The notes beneath the pieces were generated by a model. It ran no database searches and was not told where the DNA came from. It saw only the letters and a list, made by a program, of their open reading frames with translations. A program made the translations under genes and the position numbers. Shown piece after piece: positions 55,049 to 62,146 of a stretch of 64,000 nucleotides of DNA. Source of the DNA: Alkalimarinus alittae (lineage in GTDB: Bacteria; Pseudomonadota; Gammaproteobacteria; Pseudomonadales; Oleiphilaceae); NCBI RefSeq assembly GCF_026016465.1, contig NZ_CP100390.1, positions 1,154,001 to 1,218,000 on the forward strand, written 5' to 3'. Position 1 is the first letter of the stretch. The number at the start of each line of letters is the position of its first letter.

Positions 55049-56032
55049 TTAGCGTTCTAATGGGCTTATAACTCCATTTGCACCCTGTCCTAATACATGG
55101 GTATAAATTTCGGTGGTCTCTACATTAGAGTGCCCAAGTAGTTTCTGAATTGTTCTAATATCGTAGCCCTGCTGTAATAAAGACGTCGCAAAGCTGTGTC
55201 TAAACGTATGGCAGCTTGCATGCTTATGAATGCCTGCTTTAGCAATAGCCGCTTTAACCGCTCTCTGAACGGAACGATCCATAACGTGGTGTCGTCTCGT
55301 TTTATCTGAACGAGGATCAACAGAATAATTACTTGAGGGGAAAAGGTACTTCCATTCGAGAGACGATGCTGATGTAGGATATTTATACGCTAATCGATCT
55401 GGCATATATACCTCTCCAAACCCATCTTCGACATCTTGTTGATGAATTAAATTAACCAACGTAATTTGCTTTCTTAATGCCGCATGTAGCACTGAAGGTA
55501 ATACCGTTGAACGATCCTTTCCTCCTTTACCGTCACGCACAATAAGAACACTCATGCCGAAATCAAGGTCTTTAATTCTGAGCCTAATGCATTCAGAGAT
55601 ACGAAGGCCAGAACCAAACATTAACTGCGCCATAAGTTTATAAGGCCCTTGTAATTCACTAATGACACGCATAGCTTCATCATGAGAAAAAACCACAGGT
55701 AACTTACGTGACTTCTTAGCATGAGAAAATTTCAAGTCTTTCAGTTCGGTGCCTAGAAATTCACGATATAAAAACACAAGAGCATTTAAAGCGGTTCTCT
55801 GTGTATTTTTAGCCGCATTGAGCTGAACCCCTAAATGGTCAAGGTACATTTCAATATGCGCTTCAGAAAGCAGTGATGGGTGTTGTTTATTATGAAATCG
55901 TATATATCTGATGACCCAGCTTACGTAGGTTTTTTCAGTTTTGTAAGCTAAGCCCCTTTTGCGAATATAGAACCGAAACTTATCTATAAAACGCACAGGC
56001 TGAGCAGGTAATGGCGCGGGTATATCCAGCAT
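55049..56032 (-). CDS. intI: Integron integrase IntI
   Basis: A 327-residue tyrosine recombinase. Catalytic residues are R144 (GSGLRISE), K172 region (GKGGKDR), H275 and R278 (CHTFRHS), H301 (LLGHSN) and nucleophile Y310 (EIYTHV). The integron-specific insert between the second and third catalytic boxes (about 198-232, ending SLEWKYLFPS) distinguishes it from XerC/D. It catalyses attI x attC and attC x attC recombination. It is transcribed away from the cassettes, starting with GGAGG 8 nt before the ATG, and a LexA box lies just upstream. No inactivating change is seen, so it may be functional. Confidence 0.96.
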   Translation of the reverse strand: MLDIPAPLPAQPVRFIDKFRFYIRKRGLAYKTEKTYVSWVIRYIRFHNKQHPSLLSEAHIEMYLDHLGVQLNAAKNTQRTALNALVFLYREFLGTELKDLKFSHAKKSRKLPVVFSHDEAMRVISELQGPYKLMAQLMFGSGLRISECIRLRIKDLDFGMSVLIVRDGKGGKDRSTVLPSVLHAALRKQITLVNLIHQQDVEDGFGEVYMPDRLAYKYPTSASSLEWKYLFPSSNYSVDPRSDKTRRHHVMDRSVQRAVKAAIAKAGIHKHASCHTFRHSFATSLLQQGYDIRTIQKLLGHSNVETTEIYTHVLGQGANGVISPLER

Positions 56033-56068
56033 TAATTAAACCTCCGTGTTAATCAATCAAGTATTTTA

Positions 56069-56084
56069 CTGTACATGAATACAG
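56069..56084. promoter_or_regulatory. LexA (SOS) box upstream of intI
   Basis: CTGTACATGAATACAG fits the gammaproteobacterial LexA consensus CTGT-N8-ACAG. It lies 37 nt before the intI start, overlapping the spacer of a plausible minus-strand promoter with TAAAAT as -10. Integron integrases are known to be SOS-induced in Vibrio and in class 1 integrons. Confidence 0.85.
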
Positions 56085-56122
56085 CTAAAATATCTACATT
56101 AAACCGACCAGCTTTCAGGATA

Positions 56123-56139
56123 TACGACATCATGTCGTA
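56123..56139. repeat. 17-bp palindrome, copy 1 (intI-attI region)
   Basis: TACGACATCATGTCGTA, a 7-bp inverted repeat with a 3-nt centre, followed by ATTTGAGA as in copy 2. Function unknown; candidate operator or integrase accessory site. Confidence 0.75.
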
Positions 56140-56218
56140 ATTTGAGATTGAATCTTGGGTAAATAGCTGGATTTGTTGAATAAATAAGTTTGTTTAGAGG
56201 TGTCACTACTTTTTACTT

Positions 56219-56235
56219 TGCGACACTATGTCGCA
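56219..56235. repeat. 17-bp palindrome, copy 2
   Basis: TGCGACACTATGTCGCA, followed by ATTTGAGA. The second base of each arm changes together relative to copies 1 and 3 (A/T to G/C), so the symmetry is conserved. Confidence 0.75.
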
Positions 56236-56283
56236 ATTTGAGAAATTAAATTATTTATTATTTGGCCAAAGAGCTGATTTGTA

Positions 56284-56313
56284 TTGAAATGATTGATTTT
56301 TAGACGATATCAT
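56284..56313 (+). promoter_or_regulatory. Candidate cassette promoter
   Basis: TTGAAA (56284-56289), 18-nt spacer, TATCAT (56308-56313); each hexamer is one base from the sigma-70 consensus. It points into the cassettes and lies upstream of the proposed attI. Confidence 0.5.
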
Positions 56314-56328
56314 AACCACAAAGTGATC

Positions 56329-56345
56329 TACGACATAATGTCGTA
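56329..56345. repeat. 17-bp palindrome, copy 3
   Basis: TACGACATAATGTCGTA. It starts about 15 nt after the -10 of the candidate cassette promoter and ends 9 nt before the proposed attI core, a position expected for an operator. Confidence 0.75.
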
Positions 56346-56354
56346 GAATTAGCT

Positions 56355-56361
56355 GTTATGT
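56355..56361 (+). other. Proposed attI crossover core
   Basis: GTTATGT at 56355. Cassette 1 ends with ACATAAC at 56968, which is the reverse complement of GTTATGT, the relationship seen between the start and end of every other cassette in the array. It places the mntP start 50 nt into cassette 1. Confidence 0.65.
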
Positions 56362-56404
56362 TTCGTCAGCAATAAACACCCGAGTATATTTGTGAGATAT
56401 TTTA

Positions 56405-56944
56405 ATGATTGAAGTCTTAATTTTGGCAGTAGCACTGAGCATGGACGCATTTGCGGTTTCTATAGGGCTTGGATCAAAGCGGGTCAAGAAGACAAAGTCG
56501 CTAGCTATAATTGCTGCAATATATTTCGGGTTATTCCAAGCGCTAATGCCATTTATAGGCTACTTTGGTGGAAAAGGTGTGCTCGGCTGGGTTGAGAATT
56601 ATGCACATTGGATTGCATTCTTCCTTCTTATAACAGTTGGAGGAAAGATGATTTATGAAGCCATTAGCGAGGGTGTTGAAGAAGATATTGCACAAATCAC
56701 TCATAAAGTGATGCTTATTTTAGCTATTGCTACGAGCATAGATGCAATGGCTGCTGGGTTTACATTAAATCTACTCGAAGTCAACCCGATAATTGCTTGC
56801 GGAATCATTGGTGTTACGACATTTATATTCAGCTTGGTTGGTGTGTTTATTGGTGCTAGAAGTGGGACATGGCTAGAAAGCAAGGCAGAGCTTTTGGGCG
56901 GTATAATACTCATTCTAATTGGGTTGAAATTTCTGGTATTTTGA
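56405..56944 (+). CDS. mntP: Manganese efflux protein MntP (cassette 1)
   Basis: A 179-residue membrane protein with six hydrophobic helices and the two family repeats [14 protein letters not shown] and [14 protein letters not shown], which carry the conserved metal-site Asp residues. MntP exports manganese in E. coli. As the first cassette it would be the best expressed from the integron promoter. Manganese-responsive yybP-ykoY riboswitch sequence was not recognised in its short leader. Being a usually chromosomal core gene carried as a cassette is unusual but documented in principle for metal genes. Confidence 0.93.
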   Translation: MIEVLILAVALSMDAFAVSIGLGSKRVKKTKSLAIIAAIYFGLFQALMPFIGYFGGKGVLGWVENYAHWIAFFLLITVGGKMIYEAISEGVEEDIAQITHKVMLILAIATSIDAMAAGFTLNLLEVNPIIACGIIGVTTFIFSLVGVFIGARSGTWLESKAELLGGIILILIGLKFLVF

Positions 56945-56967
56945 GACTCTGCAGTGAAGCCAAAAAC

Positions 56968-57051
56968 ACATAACAATCGCAGTCACAGCGACGGCTTTTT
57001 CGTTGCGGCTTCGCCTCCACTACAAAGCCGCGCGTGCTGCGGGCGTTAGGT
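56968..57051 (+). other. attC site 1
   Basis: R-box ACATAAC at 56968 and GTTAGGT at 57045. Between them GCAGTCACAGCGACGGCTTT pairs with AAAGCCGCGCGTGCTGC, leaving three extrahelical bases on one arm, as in typical attC hairpins. A unique sequence type in the array. Confidence 0.9.
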
Positions 57052-57396
57052 GTGCTAAATCCTTGTATTTGTAGTGTATATTTTAAATGTTTGTAGGTAT
57101 TCGAACCAAACTCAGTGCAAAAGTTAAGCATTGAAAGTACCGTACTTTACTACGCTTTAGTTGTGGGGCAGCCCACATTAGCGATTAAAAATAGAGTTCA
57201 AAATTCTTCGCTTCAGTCTTTGTGCAAAATGGATAAAGTGGAGTAAATATTAAACGGTGTGAGTCACGGGAATAAGAGCCTTTGGAGCAAGTATCAAAGT
57301 CCGAAGTGGCGTCCACACCTAACAAAAAGCATCATAGGACAACAACAAAAGCGGCCAAAGAGCCGGCCACTTTTATTGTTGCCCATGTGCAAAGCG
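57046..57396 (+). repeat. ORF-less cassette (family copy a, cassette 2)
   Basis: A 351-bp cassette with no supported ORF. It has the conserved features of the family: a GTTTG/CAAAC hairpin, AAAGTA/TACTTT palindrome (57134-57148), TGTGGG/CCCACA hairpin, the CTTCGCTT/AAGTGGAG stem and a 3' hairpin before attC. It matches copy h (63697 onward) throughout the part present. It may specify a structured RNA or a regulatory cassette. Confidence 0.8.
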
Positions 57397-57402
57397 TTAA
57401 CC
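57317..57402 (+). other. attC site 2
   Basis: R-boxes ACCTAAC (57317) and GTTAACC (57396). It is the main attC type of the array: ACAACAACAAAAGCGGCC pairs with GGCCACTTTTATTGTTG. Confidence 0.9.
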
Positions 57403-57421
57403 GTTTTCAGATGAGAGAAAA

Positions 57422-58033
57422 ATGCAGTCAAATAACCTTTTTAAAGTAGCCTTATTTATTCTTAGTGCAATTATTACAACAAACGCACATGCAATGTTTA
57501 AGTGCACAGATAATGCTGGCCAAGTATCTTTCCAAGATAGGCCGTGTGCAAAGGATGAAACTATGAAAGAAATTAAACTGGAAAAATCTCAGGAATCCTC
57601 AGCTACCCCAAATAAAAAAGAACTAATCGAAATTCTTGCTAAAGCATACGGTAAAAAGTTAGATCCTAACGATCCTAAAATGTTGCAAGCAGCAGAAGCA
57701 TTCCTTGTTACCAATGCTGGAAAAGCTTATGCGTTTACAAAAGTATATGGTGTATCTTTAGAGTTTTGCCCAAATAATCAGTCATTAATAAACGCAATGA
57801 ATACTTATAAGCGCAAAGCCAAGAACAGTATCGCACTTGGTAAAATTTACTACAGAGATGGGTATGATCTTCAGCTTGGCCAAAAACGATTCAAACATAC
57901 GGGGCAACAGTTAACAAAAGGATTAGATGATATGTTGGTAGGTCTCAGGAAAGAGCATAAAAGAGACCCTAAGGGCAAGTGCAAAGAATCTATTCAAGCT
58001 CTTAAATCACTGGCAATGGTATACAGCGGTTAA
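57422..58033 (+). CDS. DUF4124-domain secreted protein (cassette 3)
   Basis: A 203-residue protein with a signal peptide cut after about residue 24 (TNAHA). The next 30 residues, MFKCTDNAGQVSFQDRPC, form a DUF4124 motif with two Cys. The remainder is helical and Lys-rich, with a further Cys pair (EFCPN, GKCKES), and has no recognised function. It should be periplasmic. Its stop lies inside the first R-box of the attC, as is common for compact cassettes. Codon use is AT-rich relative to chromosomal neighbours. Confidence 0.85.
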   Translation: MQSNNLFKVALFILSAIITTNAHAMFKCTDNAGQVSFQDRPCAKDETMKEIKLEKSQESSATPNKKELIEILAKAYGKKLDPNDPKMLQAAEAFLVTNAGKAYAFTKVYGVSLEFCPNNQSLINAMNTYKRKAKNSIALGKIYYRDGYDLQLGQKRFKHTGQQLTKGLDDMLVGLRKEHKRDPKGKCKESIQALKSLAMVYSG

Positions 58034-58132
58034 CCAACGGCTGCACCGGACAAATTTCCGCTGTCACCTTTTGTGCAAAAACACGCACAAAAGCCGCCAT
58101 CAAAAATTTGCTCGGTGATCCGGGCGTTAGCA
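58028..58132 (+). other. attC site 3
   Basis: R-boxes GGTTAAC (58028) and GTTAGCA (58126); 105 bp. Shares the second attC type with sites 6 and 7 (GCTGTCA ... TGCAAAAACACGCA ... CGCCATCAAA). Confidence 0.88.
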
Positions 58133-58213
58133 GCAAAAATACATGTACCGTATATTGTGCATATAAAATAACTGAGTTATAGTTGTTCAATAAATTGTAC
58201 ATATAGGTGATTT

Positions 58214-58468
58214 ATGAGAGTTGTATCTTTTACTGAAGCAAGAAATGGATTAAAAGCTGTTTTAGACTCTGTCGTTAATGATGCAGACACCACTGTTATA
58301 ACGCGTCGAGATTCAGAAGATGCGGTAGTGATGTCATTAGATTATTACAATAGTTTGATGGAAACAGTTCATTTATTAAAGTCTCCTGCAAATGCAGAAC
58401 ATTTAAACAAATCAATAGCTCAATATAAAAGTGGTAAAACTACGCAAAGAGATATAGTCGATGAGTAG
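58214..58468 (+). CDS. yefM: YefM-like antitoxin (cassette 4)
   Basis: An 84-residue Phd/YefM-type antitoxin. VVSFTEARNGLKAVLDSVVNDADTTVITRRD and AVVMSLDYYNSLMET match the YefM N-terminal DNA-binding fold. The C terminus, which binds and neutralises YoeB, is hydrophilic. It overlaps the toxin start by 8 nt. With YoeB it normally represses its own promoter; a short AT-rich leader within the cassette would hold that promoter. Confidence 0.94.
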   Translation: MRVVSFTEARNGLKAVLDSVVNDADTTVITRRDSEDAVVMSLDYYNSLMETVHLLKSPANAEHLNKSIAQYKSGKTTQRDIVDE

Positions 58469-58724
58469 TAGGCTACTTTGTTGGACTGATGAAGCTTGGA
58501 ATGATTACGTTTACTGGCAAGGTCAGGACAAAAAGACATTAAAGCGTATAAACAAATTAATCAGTGACACTAAGCGTTCACCATTTGAGGGTATTGGTAA
58601 GCCTGAACCTCTTAAAGAAAATTTGTCAGGTTTCTGGTCACGCCGAATTGATGACTCCAATCGTTTAGTTTATGCCGTTGATGATAAAACGCTAACCATA
58701 ATATCGTGCAGGTATCATTACTAA
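58461..58724 (+). CDS. yoeB: YoeB-like mRNA interferase toxin (cassette 4)
   Basis: An 87-residue RelE-superfamily toxin. The residues equivalent to E. coli YoeB E46, R65, H83 and Y84 are E49, R68, H86 and Y87, all present, and the C terminus ISCRYHY is canonical. It cleaves mRNA in the ribosomal A site. The intact pair suggests an active addiction module, which may stabilise the cassette array against loss. Confidence 0.95.
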   Translation: MSSRLLCWTDEAWNDYVYWQGQDKKTLKRINKLISDTKRSPFEGIGKPEPLKENLSGFWSRRIDDSNRLVYAVDDKTLTIISCRYHY

Positions 58725-58745
58725 TGTGTATGCACCAAATAAAAC

Positions 58746-58848
58746 TGCTAACAAGGCGCTCTACCGGATTCCATAATTTATCGCGGTTTTTGCAAAGAAA
58801 CGCAAAAAGCCGCGTCAAATTATTCCACCGGTAAGCTAGGCGTTATAG
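58746..58848 (+). other. attC site 4
   Basis: R-boxes TGCTAAC (58746) and GTTATAG (58842); 103 bp. A distinct sequence type, with CGCGGTTTTTGC paired with GCAAAAAGCCGCG. Confidence 0.88.
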
Positions 58849-58868
58849 GTCATGAGAAATAGTTAAAT

Positions 58869-59258
58869 ATGAAGCATTTACTCATAGTATTAATTTTATC
58901 CACTTTCTCTCTTGCCGGTTTTGCAGGTGGTCAGTCAATTTCCTCTGCTTACGAAACCAGAACTAGTAATGTACAAGTTAGCAACACTGGAATAGTCGTT
59001 AAAGTTCTACCCGATGATGATAAAGGTTCCCGTCATCAAAAATTTATACTTAAGCTACCATCAGGGCAGACTGTTTTAATAGCCCATAATATTGATTTAG
59101 CTCCTAAGATAAACTCAATCAAGACGGGTGACTCTATTGAATTTTATGGAGAGTATGAGTGGAACGCTAAAGGTGGTGTAGTTCATTGGACACATCATGA
59201 TCCCGCGGCTCGGCATGAAGGTGGTTGGCTTAAACATAATGGGGTTGTATACAAATAG
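58869..59258 (+). CDS. DUF3465 secreted protein (cassette 5)
   Basis: A 129-residue protein with a signal peptide (hydrophobic residues 3-18, then GGQS). The mature part has the DUF3465 features: RHQKFILKLPSGQTVLIAHN and the C-terminal GGVVHWTHHDPAARHEGGWL motif with its HHDP and RHxGGW. An OB-fold-like beta structure is likely. The biochemical role of DUF3465 is not known; it is frequent in gammaproteobacterial integron cassettes and genomic islands. Confidence 0.9.
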   Translation: MKHLLIVLILSTFSLAGFAGGQSISSAYETRTSNVQVSNTGIVVKVLPDDDKGSRHQKFILKLPSGQTVLIAHNIDLAPKINSIKTGDSIEFYGEYEWNAKGGVVHWTHHDPAARHEGGWLKHNGVVYK

Positions 59259-59260
59259 CC

Positions 59261-59351
59261 CTATAACCAACAGCAGCATAGGACAACAACAAAAGCGGCC
59301 AAAAGAAAATGCCGGCCACTTTCATTGTTGCCCATGTGCAAAGCGTTAGGT
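59261..59351 (+). other. attC site 5
   Basis: R-boxes CTATAAC (59261) and GTTAGGT (59345); main type, 91 bp. Confidence 0.9.
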
Positions 59352-59366
59352 ATTCAGGATATTAAG

Positions 59367-59642
59367 ATGCGTGAAAATGACTATTGTTGCCCAATTTGTA
59401 AAACTGATTTGGATTTTTATTCACGTTATCCAAATTATGTTTGTTCTCGATGTGCTTTAAAGGTCGCAGATGAAGACGGACGAGCCTTAAGCTTTTTTAA
59501 TGAAGGCATGCATGGAGGTTTTGTTGCGGTTTACACTGATACTAATGAAAGGCGAGATTCTCACACCTGTTACATTGATGGAATAAAATGCTATGCAGAT
59601 GAAGCTTATATGGGCGGAATTGTAGTGCAAGTAAATACCTAA
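59367..59642 (+). CDS. Small zinc-ribbon-like protein (cassette 6)
   Basis: A 91-residue protein starting at the ATG at 59367; the longer frame from 59325 would begin inside attC 5, so it is rejected. CCPICKT and VCSRCAL give two CxxC knuckles about 20 residues apart, a zinc-ribbon pattern. The rest (GFVAVYTDTNERRDSHTCYI, IKCYADEAYMGG) is unrecognised. Cytoplasmic; function unknown. Confidence 0.75.
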   Translation: MRENDYCCPICKTDLDFYSRYPNYVCSRCALKVADEDGRALSFFNEGMHGGFVAVYTDTNERRDSHTCYIDGIKCYADEAYMGGIVVQVNT

Positions 59643-59740
59643 CAAAAAGCTCAATAGGACAAATATTCGCTGTCACTTTTTATGCAAAAACACGCATAAA
59701 AACCGCCATCAAACATTTGCCCATTAGCAAAGCGTTAGGT
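59637..59740 (+). other. attC site 6
   Basis: R-boxes ACCTAAC (59637) and GTTAGGT (59734); second type, 104 bp. Confidence 0.88.
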
Positions 59741-59760
59741 GAAAAAGGAACTATCGAAGC

Positions 59761-60546
59761 ATGGATTTCACTCCAATGTTAAATCAAATATACAGTGCTG
59801 TATGGTACTTGGTGCCATTTTTTGTTGTTCTTACTGTCATCAAAACACCGTGGTTCAAAGGTGTTCTTGGAGAGTTTCAGGTTAATTTATTGTTAAAACT
59901 ATTTTTGCCTAAAGAGAACTATCACCTTATAAAAAATGCCACATTACCGACAGAGAATGGAACTACACAAATACACCATATTTTGGTTTCAAAATATGGT
60001 GTATTTGTCATTGAAACAAAGAACATGAAAGGCTGGATATTTGGTTCTTCTAATCAAAAACAATGGACTCAAAAAATATTTAAACACTCAAGTAAGTTTC
60101 AAAATCCAATACATCAAAATTACAAACATATTAAAACTCTCGAAAGCTGTTTGGGTATTAATCAGGAATACCTTTACTCGGTTATTGTCTTTATTGGTGA
60201 CAGTACATTTAAAACTCAAATGCCTGAATATGTCACTTATGCTAGAGGTTGTGTCCAATACATCAAATCAAAAAATATTGAGGTATTAACACAAAAAGAA
60301 ACCGCTGAAATAGTTGAGAAAATTGAAGGTGGTAGACTTCAACGAAGCATAAAAACAAATAGAGAGCATGTTGCTCATGTTAAAGAAATTATTAGCTCTA
60401 AAGAGAAAAAAGAACAAGAAAACTCTTGCCCCAAATGCGGTTCTGAAATGATTCTGAGGGAATCAAAAAAAGGAGCTAATGCAGGGAATAAATTTTGGGG
60501 TTGTTCGTCATTTCCTAAATGTAGAAAAATCGTTAACATCACCTAA
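59761..60546 (+). CDS. NERD-domain protein with topoisomerase-type zinc ribbon (cassette 7)
   Basis: A 261-residue protein: one membrane helix (about 10-28), a NERD nuclease-like domain (about 35-160, with GEFQVN, HHILVSKYGVFVIETKN and the ETK catalytic-type motif) and a C-terminal four-Cys topoisomerase zinc ribbon (CPKCGSEM ... CSSFPKC). Proteins of this architecture are found in defence islands and mobile elements and may cleave or bind DNA. Being a cassette gene fits an accessory or defence role, which is not shown here. Confidence 0.88.
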   Translation: MDFTPMLNQIYSAVWYLVPFFVVLTVIKTPWFKGVLGEFQVNLLLKLFLPKENYHLIKNATLPTENGTTQIHHILVSKYGVFVIETKNMKGWIFGSSNQKQWTQKIFKHSSKFQNPIHQNYKHIKTLESCLGINQEYLYSVIVFIGDSTFKTQMPEYVTYARGCVQYIKSKNIEVLTQKETAEIVEKIEGGRLQRSIKTNREHVAHVKEIISSKEKKEQENSCPKCGSEMILRESKKGANAGNKFWGCSSFPKCRKIVNIT

Positions 60547-60642
60547 CCAACAGCTCAAACGGACAAAATATGCTGTCATTTTTTTTGCAAAAACACGCAA
60601 ATAAAACGCCATCAAATTTAGCCGTTTAGCAAAGCGTTAGGT
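60541..60642 (+). other. attC site 7
   Basis: R-boxes ACCTAAC (60541) and GTTAGGT (60636); second type, 102 bp. Confidence 0.88.
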
Positions 60643-60988
60643 GTGCTACCAGTCAGTATTTATGGCGGTTTTGGTTTAAAGCGTGTGCGGTTTCGAACCA
60701 AAACCAGTGCAAAAGTGAAGCATTGAAAGTACCGTACTTTAATACGCTTGAGTTGTGGGGCATCCCACATTAACGATTGAAATTAGCGTTTAAAATTCTT
60801 CGCTTCAGTCTTCGTGCAAAAAGGATGAAGTGGAGTAAATATTAGAAGGTATGGATCACGGGAATAAGAGACTTTGGAGAAAGTATCAAAGTCCGAAGTG
60901 ACTTCCACACCTAACCAATAGCAGCATAGGACAACAACAAAAGCGGCCAAAGAGCCGGCCGCTTTTGTTGTTGCCCATGTGCAAGGCG
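60637..60988 (+). repeat. ORF-less cassette (family copy b, cassette 8)
   Basis: A 352-bp cassette whose body has four clear stems: GGTTTTGGTT/AACCAAAACC (60667-60705), TGTGGG/CCCACA (60754-60769), CTTCGCTTCA/TGAAGTGGAG with two wobbles (60798-60835) and ACTTTGGA/TCCGAAGT with one wobble (60871-60899), plus AAAGTA/TACTTT (60726-60740). No ORF is supported. Copy f (62141-62492) is near-identical. Confidence 0.8.
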
Positions 60989-60994
60989 TTAGGT
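60909..60994 (+). other. attC site 8
   Basis: R-boxes ACCTAAC (60909) and GTTAGGT (60988); main type, 86 bp, with a GGCCAAAGAGCCGGCC core. Confidence 0.9.
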
Positions 60995-61346
60995 GTGCTA
61001 CCAGACTGTATTTATGGTGTATTTGGTTTTAACAGTGTGCGATTACGATCCAAAACCAGTGCAAAAGTGAAGTGCTGAAAGTACCGTATAATTAAAGGCT
61101 TTAGTTGTGGGGCATCCCACATTAACGGTTGAAAATAGCGTTTAAAGTTCTTCGCTTCAGTCTTCGTGCAAGATGGATGAAGTGGAATAAAAATTAGAAG
61201 GTGTGAGTCACGGGAATAAGAGACTTTGGAGTAAAGGTCAAAGCCCGAAGTGACTTCCACACCTAACCAGTAGCAGCATAGGACAACAACAAAAGCGGCC
61301 AAAGAGAAAAAGCTGGCCGTTTTTGTTGTTGCCCATGTGCAAAGCG
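60989..61346 (+). repeat. ORF-less cassette (family copy c, cassette 9)
   Basis: A 358-bp member. The first hairpin is TGGTTTT/AAAACCA instead of the copy b sequence, so both arms changed together. The 3' stem reads ACTTTGG/CCGAAGT. The AAAGTA/TACTTT palindrome is disrupted. Copy e (61783-62140) differs by about one base. Confidence 0.8.
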
Positions 61347-61352
61347 TTAGGG
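61261..61352 (+). other. attC site 9
   Basis: R-boxes ACCTAAC (61261) and GTTAGGG (61346); main type, 92 bp. Confidence 0.9.
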
Positions 61353-61782
61353 GTCTTAAAGCCATATAGTCACGTCAGTCTAAGCGTCAAAAAGAGTACG
61401 CCGCAGTGTAGCAACGCTGCAAAGGTCAGCCTGTGTTAAAAGCAAAAGTTAAGCTCTGAATTTAAAGGTAAATTAATCTCCTTAGTTGTAGGGCAGCCCA
61501 CTTGAAGGATTGAAATTAAAAGCCAATGTTCTTCGCTTAGGTCATCGTGCAAAATGGATAAAGCGGAATAAGTATTAAAGCGTGTGAGTGGAATACGAGA
61601 CTTCGGAGTAAGTATCAACGTCCGAAGATAAATAAAAAAGCGTTGGGGGAATGAGTAACTTCGGAATAACATAGTAAAGTCCGAAGTGAAATAACCCCCT
61701 AACAAGTAGCATCATAGGACAACAACAAAAGCGGCCAAAAAGAAAAGGCCGGCCACTTTTGCTGTTGCCCATGTGCAAAGCG
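61347..61782 (+). repeat. Divergent, extended ORF-less cassette (family copy d, cassette 10)
   Basis: A 436-bp member, about 80 bp longer than the others. The first hairpin is replaced by GCAGTGT/ACGCTGC (61403-61420). The 3' stem is present twice: CTTCGGA/TCCGAAG (61601-61627) and ACTTCGGA/TCCGAAGT (61658-61687), both fully paired. Its ends read GTTAGGGG and CCCCTAAC instead of GTTAGGTGTG and CACACCTAAC, so end complementarity is kept with different bases. Confidence 0.78.
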
Positions 61783-61788
61783 TTAGGT
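61697..61788 (+). other. attC site 10
   Basis: R-boxes CCCTAAC (61697) and GTTAGGT (61782); main type, 92 bp. Confidence 0.9.
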
Positions 61789-62140
61789 GTGCTACCAGAC
61801 TGTATTTATGGTGTATTTGGTTTTAACAGTGTGCGATTACGATCCAAAACCAGTGCAAAAGTGAAGTGCTGAAAGTACCGTATAATTAAAGGCTTTAGTT
61901 GTGGGGCATCCCACATTAACGGTTGAAAATAGCGTTTAAAATTCTTCGCTTCAGTCTTCGTGCAAGATGGATGAAGTGGAATAAAAATTAGAAGGTGTGA
62001 GTCACGGGAATAAGAGACTTTGGAGTAAAGGTCAAAGCCCGAAGTGACTTCCACACCTAACCAGTAGCAGCATAGGACAACAACAAAAGCGGCCAAAGAG
62101 AAAAAGCTGGCCGTTTTTGTTGTTGCCCATGTGCAAAGCG
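61783..62140 (+). repeat. ORF-less cassette (family copy e, cassette 11)
   Basis: A 358-bp near-duplicate of copy c (60989-61346); one difference was noticed (AAATTC versus AAGTTC in the third stem region). Confidence 0.8.
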
Positions 62141-62146
62141 TTAGGT
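62055..62146 (+). other. attC site 11
   Basis: R-boxes ACCTAAC (62055) and GTTAGGT (62140); main type, 92 bp. Confidence 0.9.

Noticed and set aside
56175-56181. GTTGAAT as attI core
   Set aside because: It fits the GTTRRRY rule but not the complement of attC 1; GTTATGT at 56355 fits the end of cassette 1.
59325-59366. Upstream extension of the zinc-ribbon ORF
   Set aside because: It starts inside attC 5 and crosses the cassette boundary; the ATG at 59367 is the sensible start.
61012-61365. 117-codon minus-strand frame in an ORF-less cassette, and the related frame at 61806-62096
   Set aside because: The frame is interrupted or shifted in the other copies (a stop in copy b, indels in copy d), differences between copies are mostly amino-acid changing, and it spans attC. 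It follows from sequence repetition, not coding.
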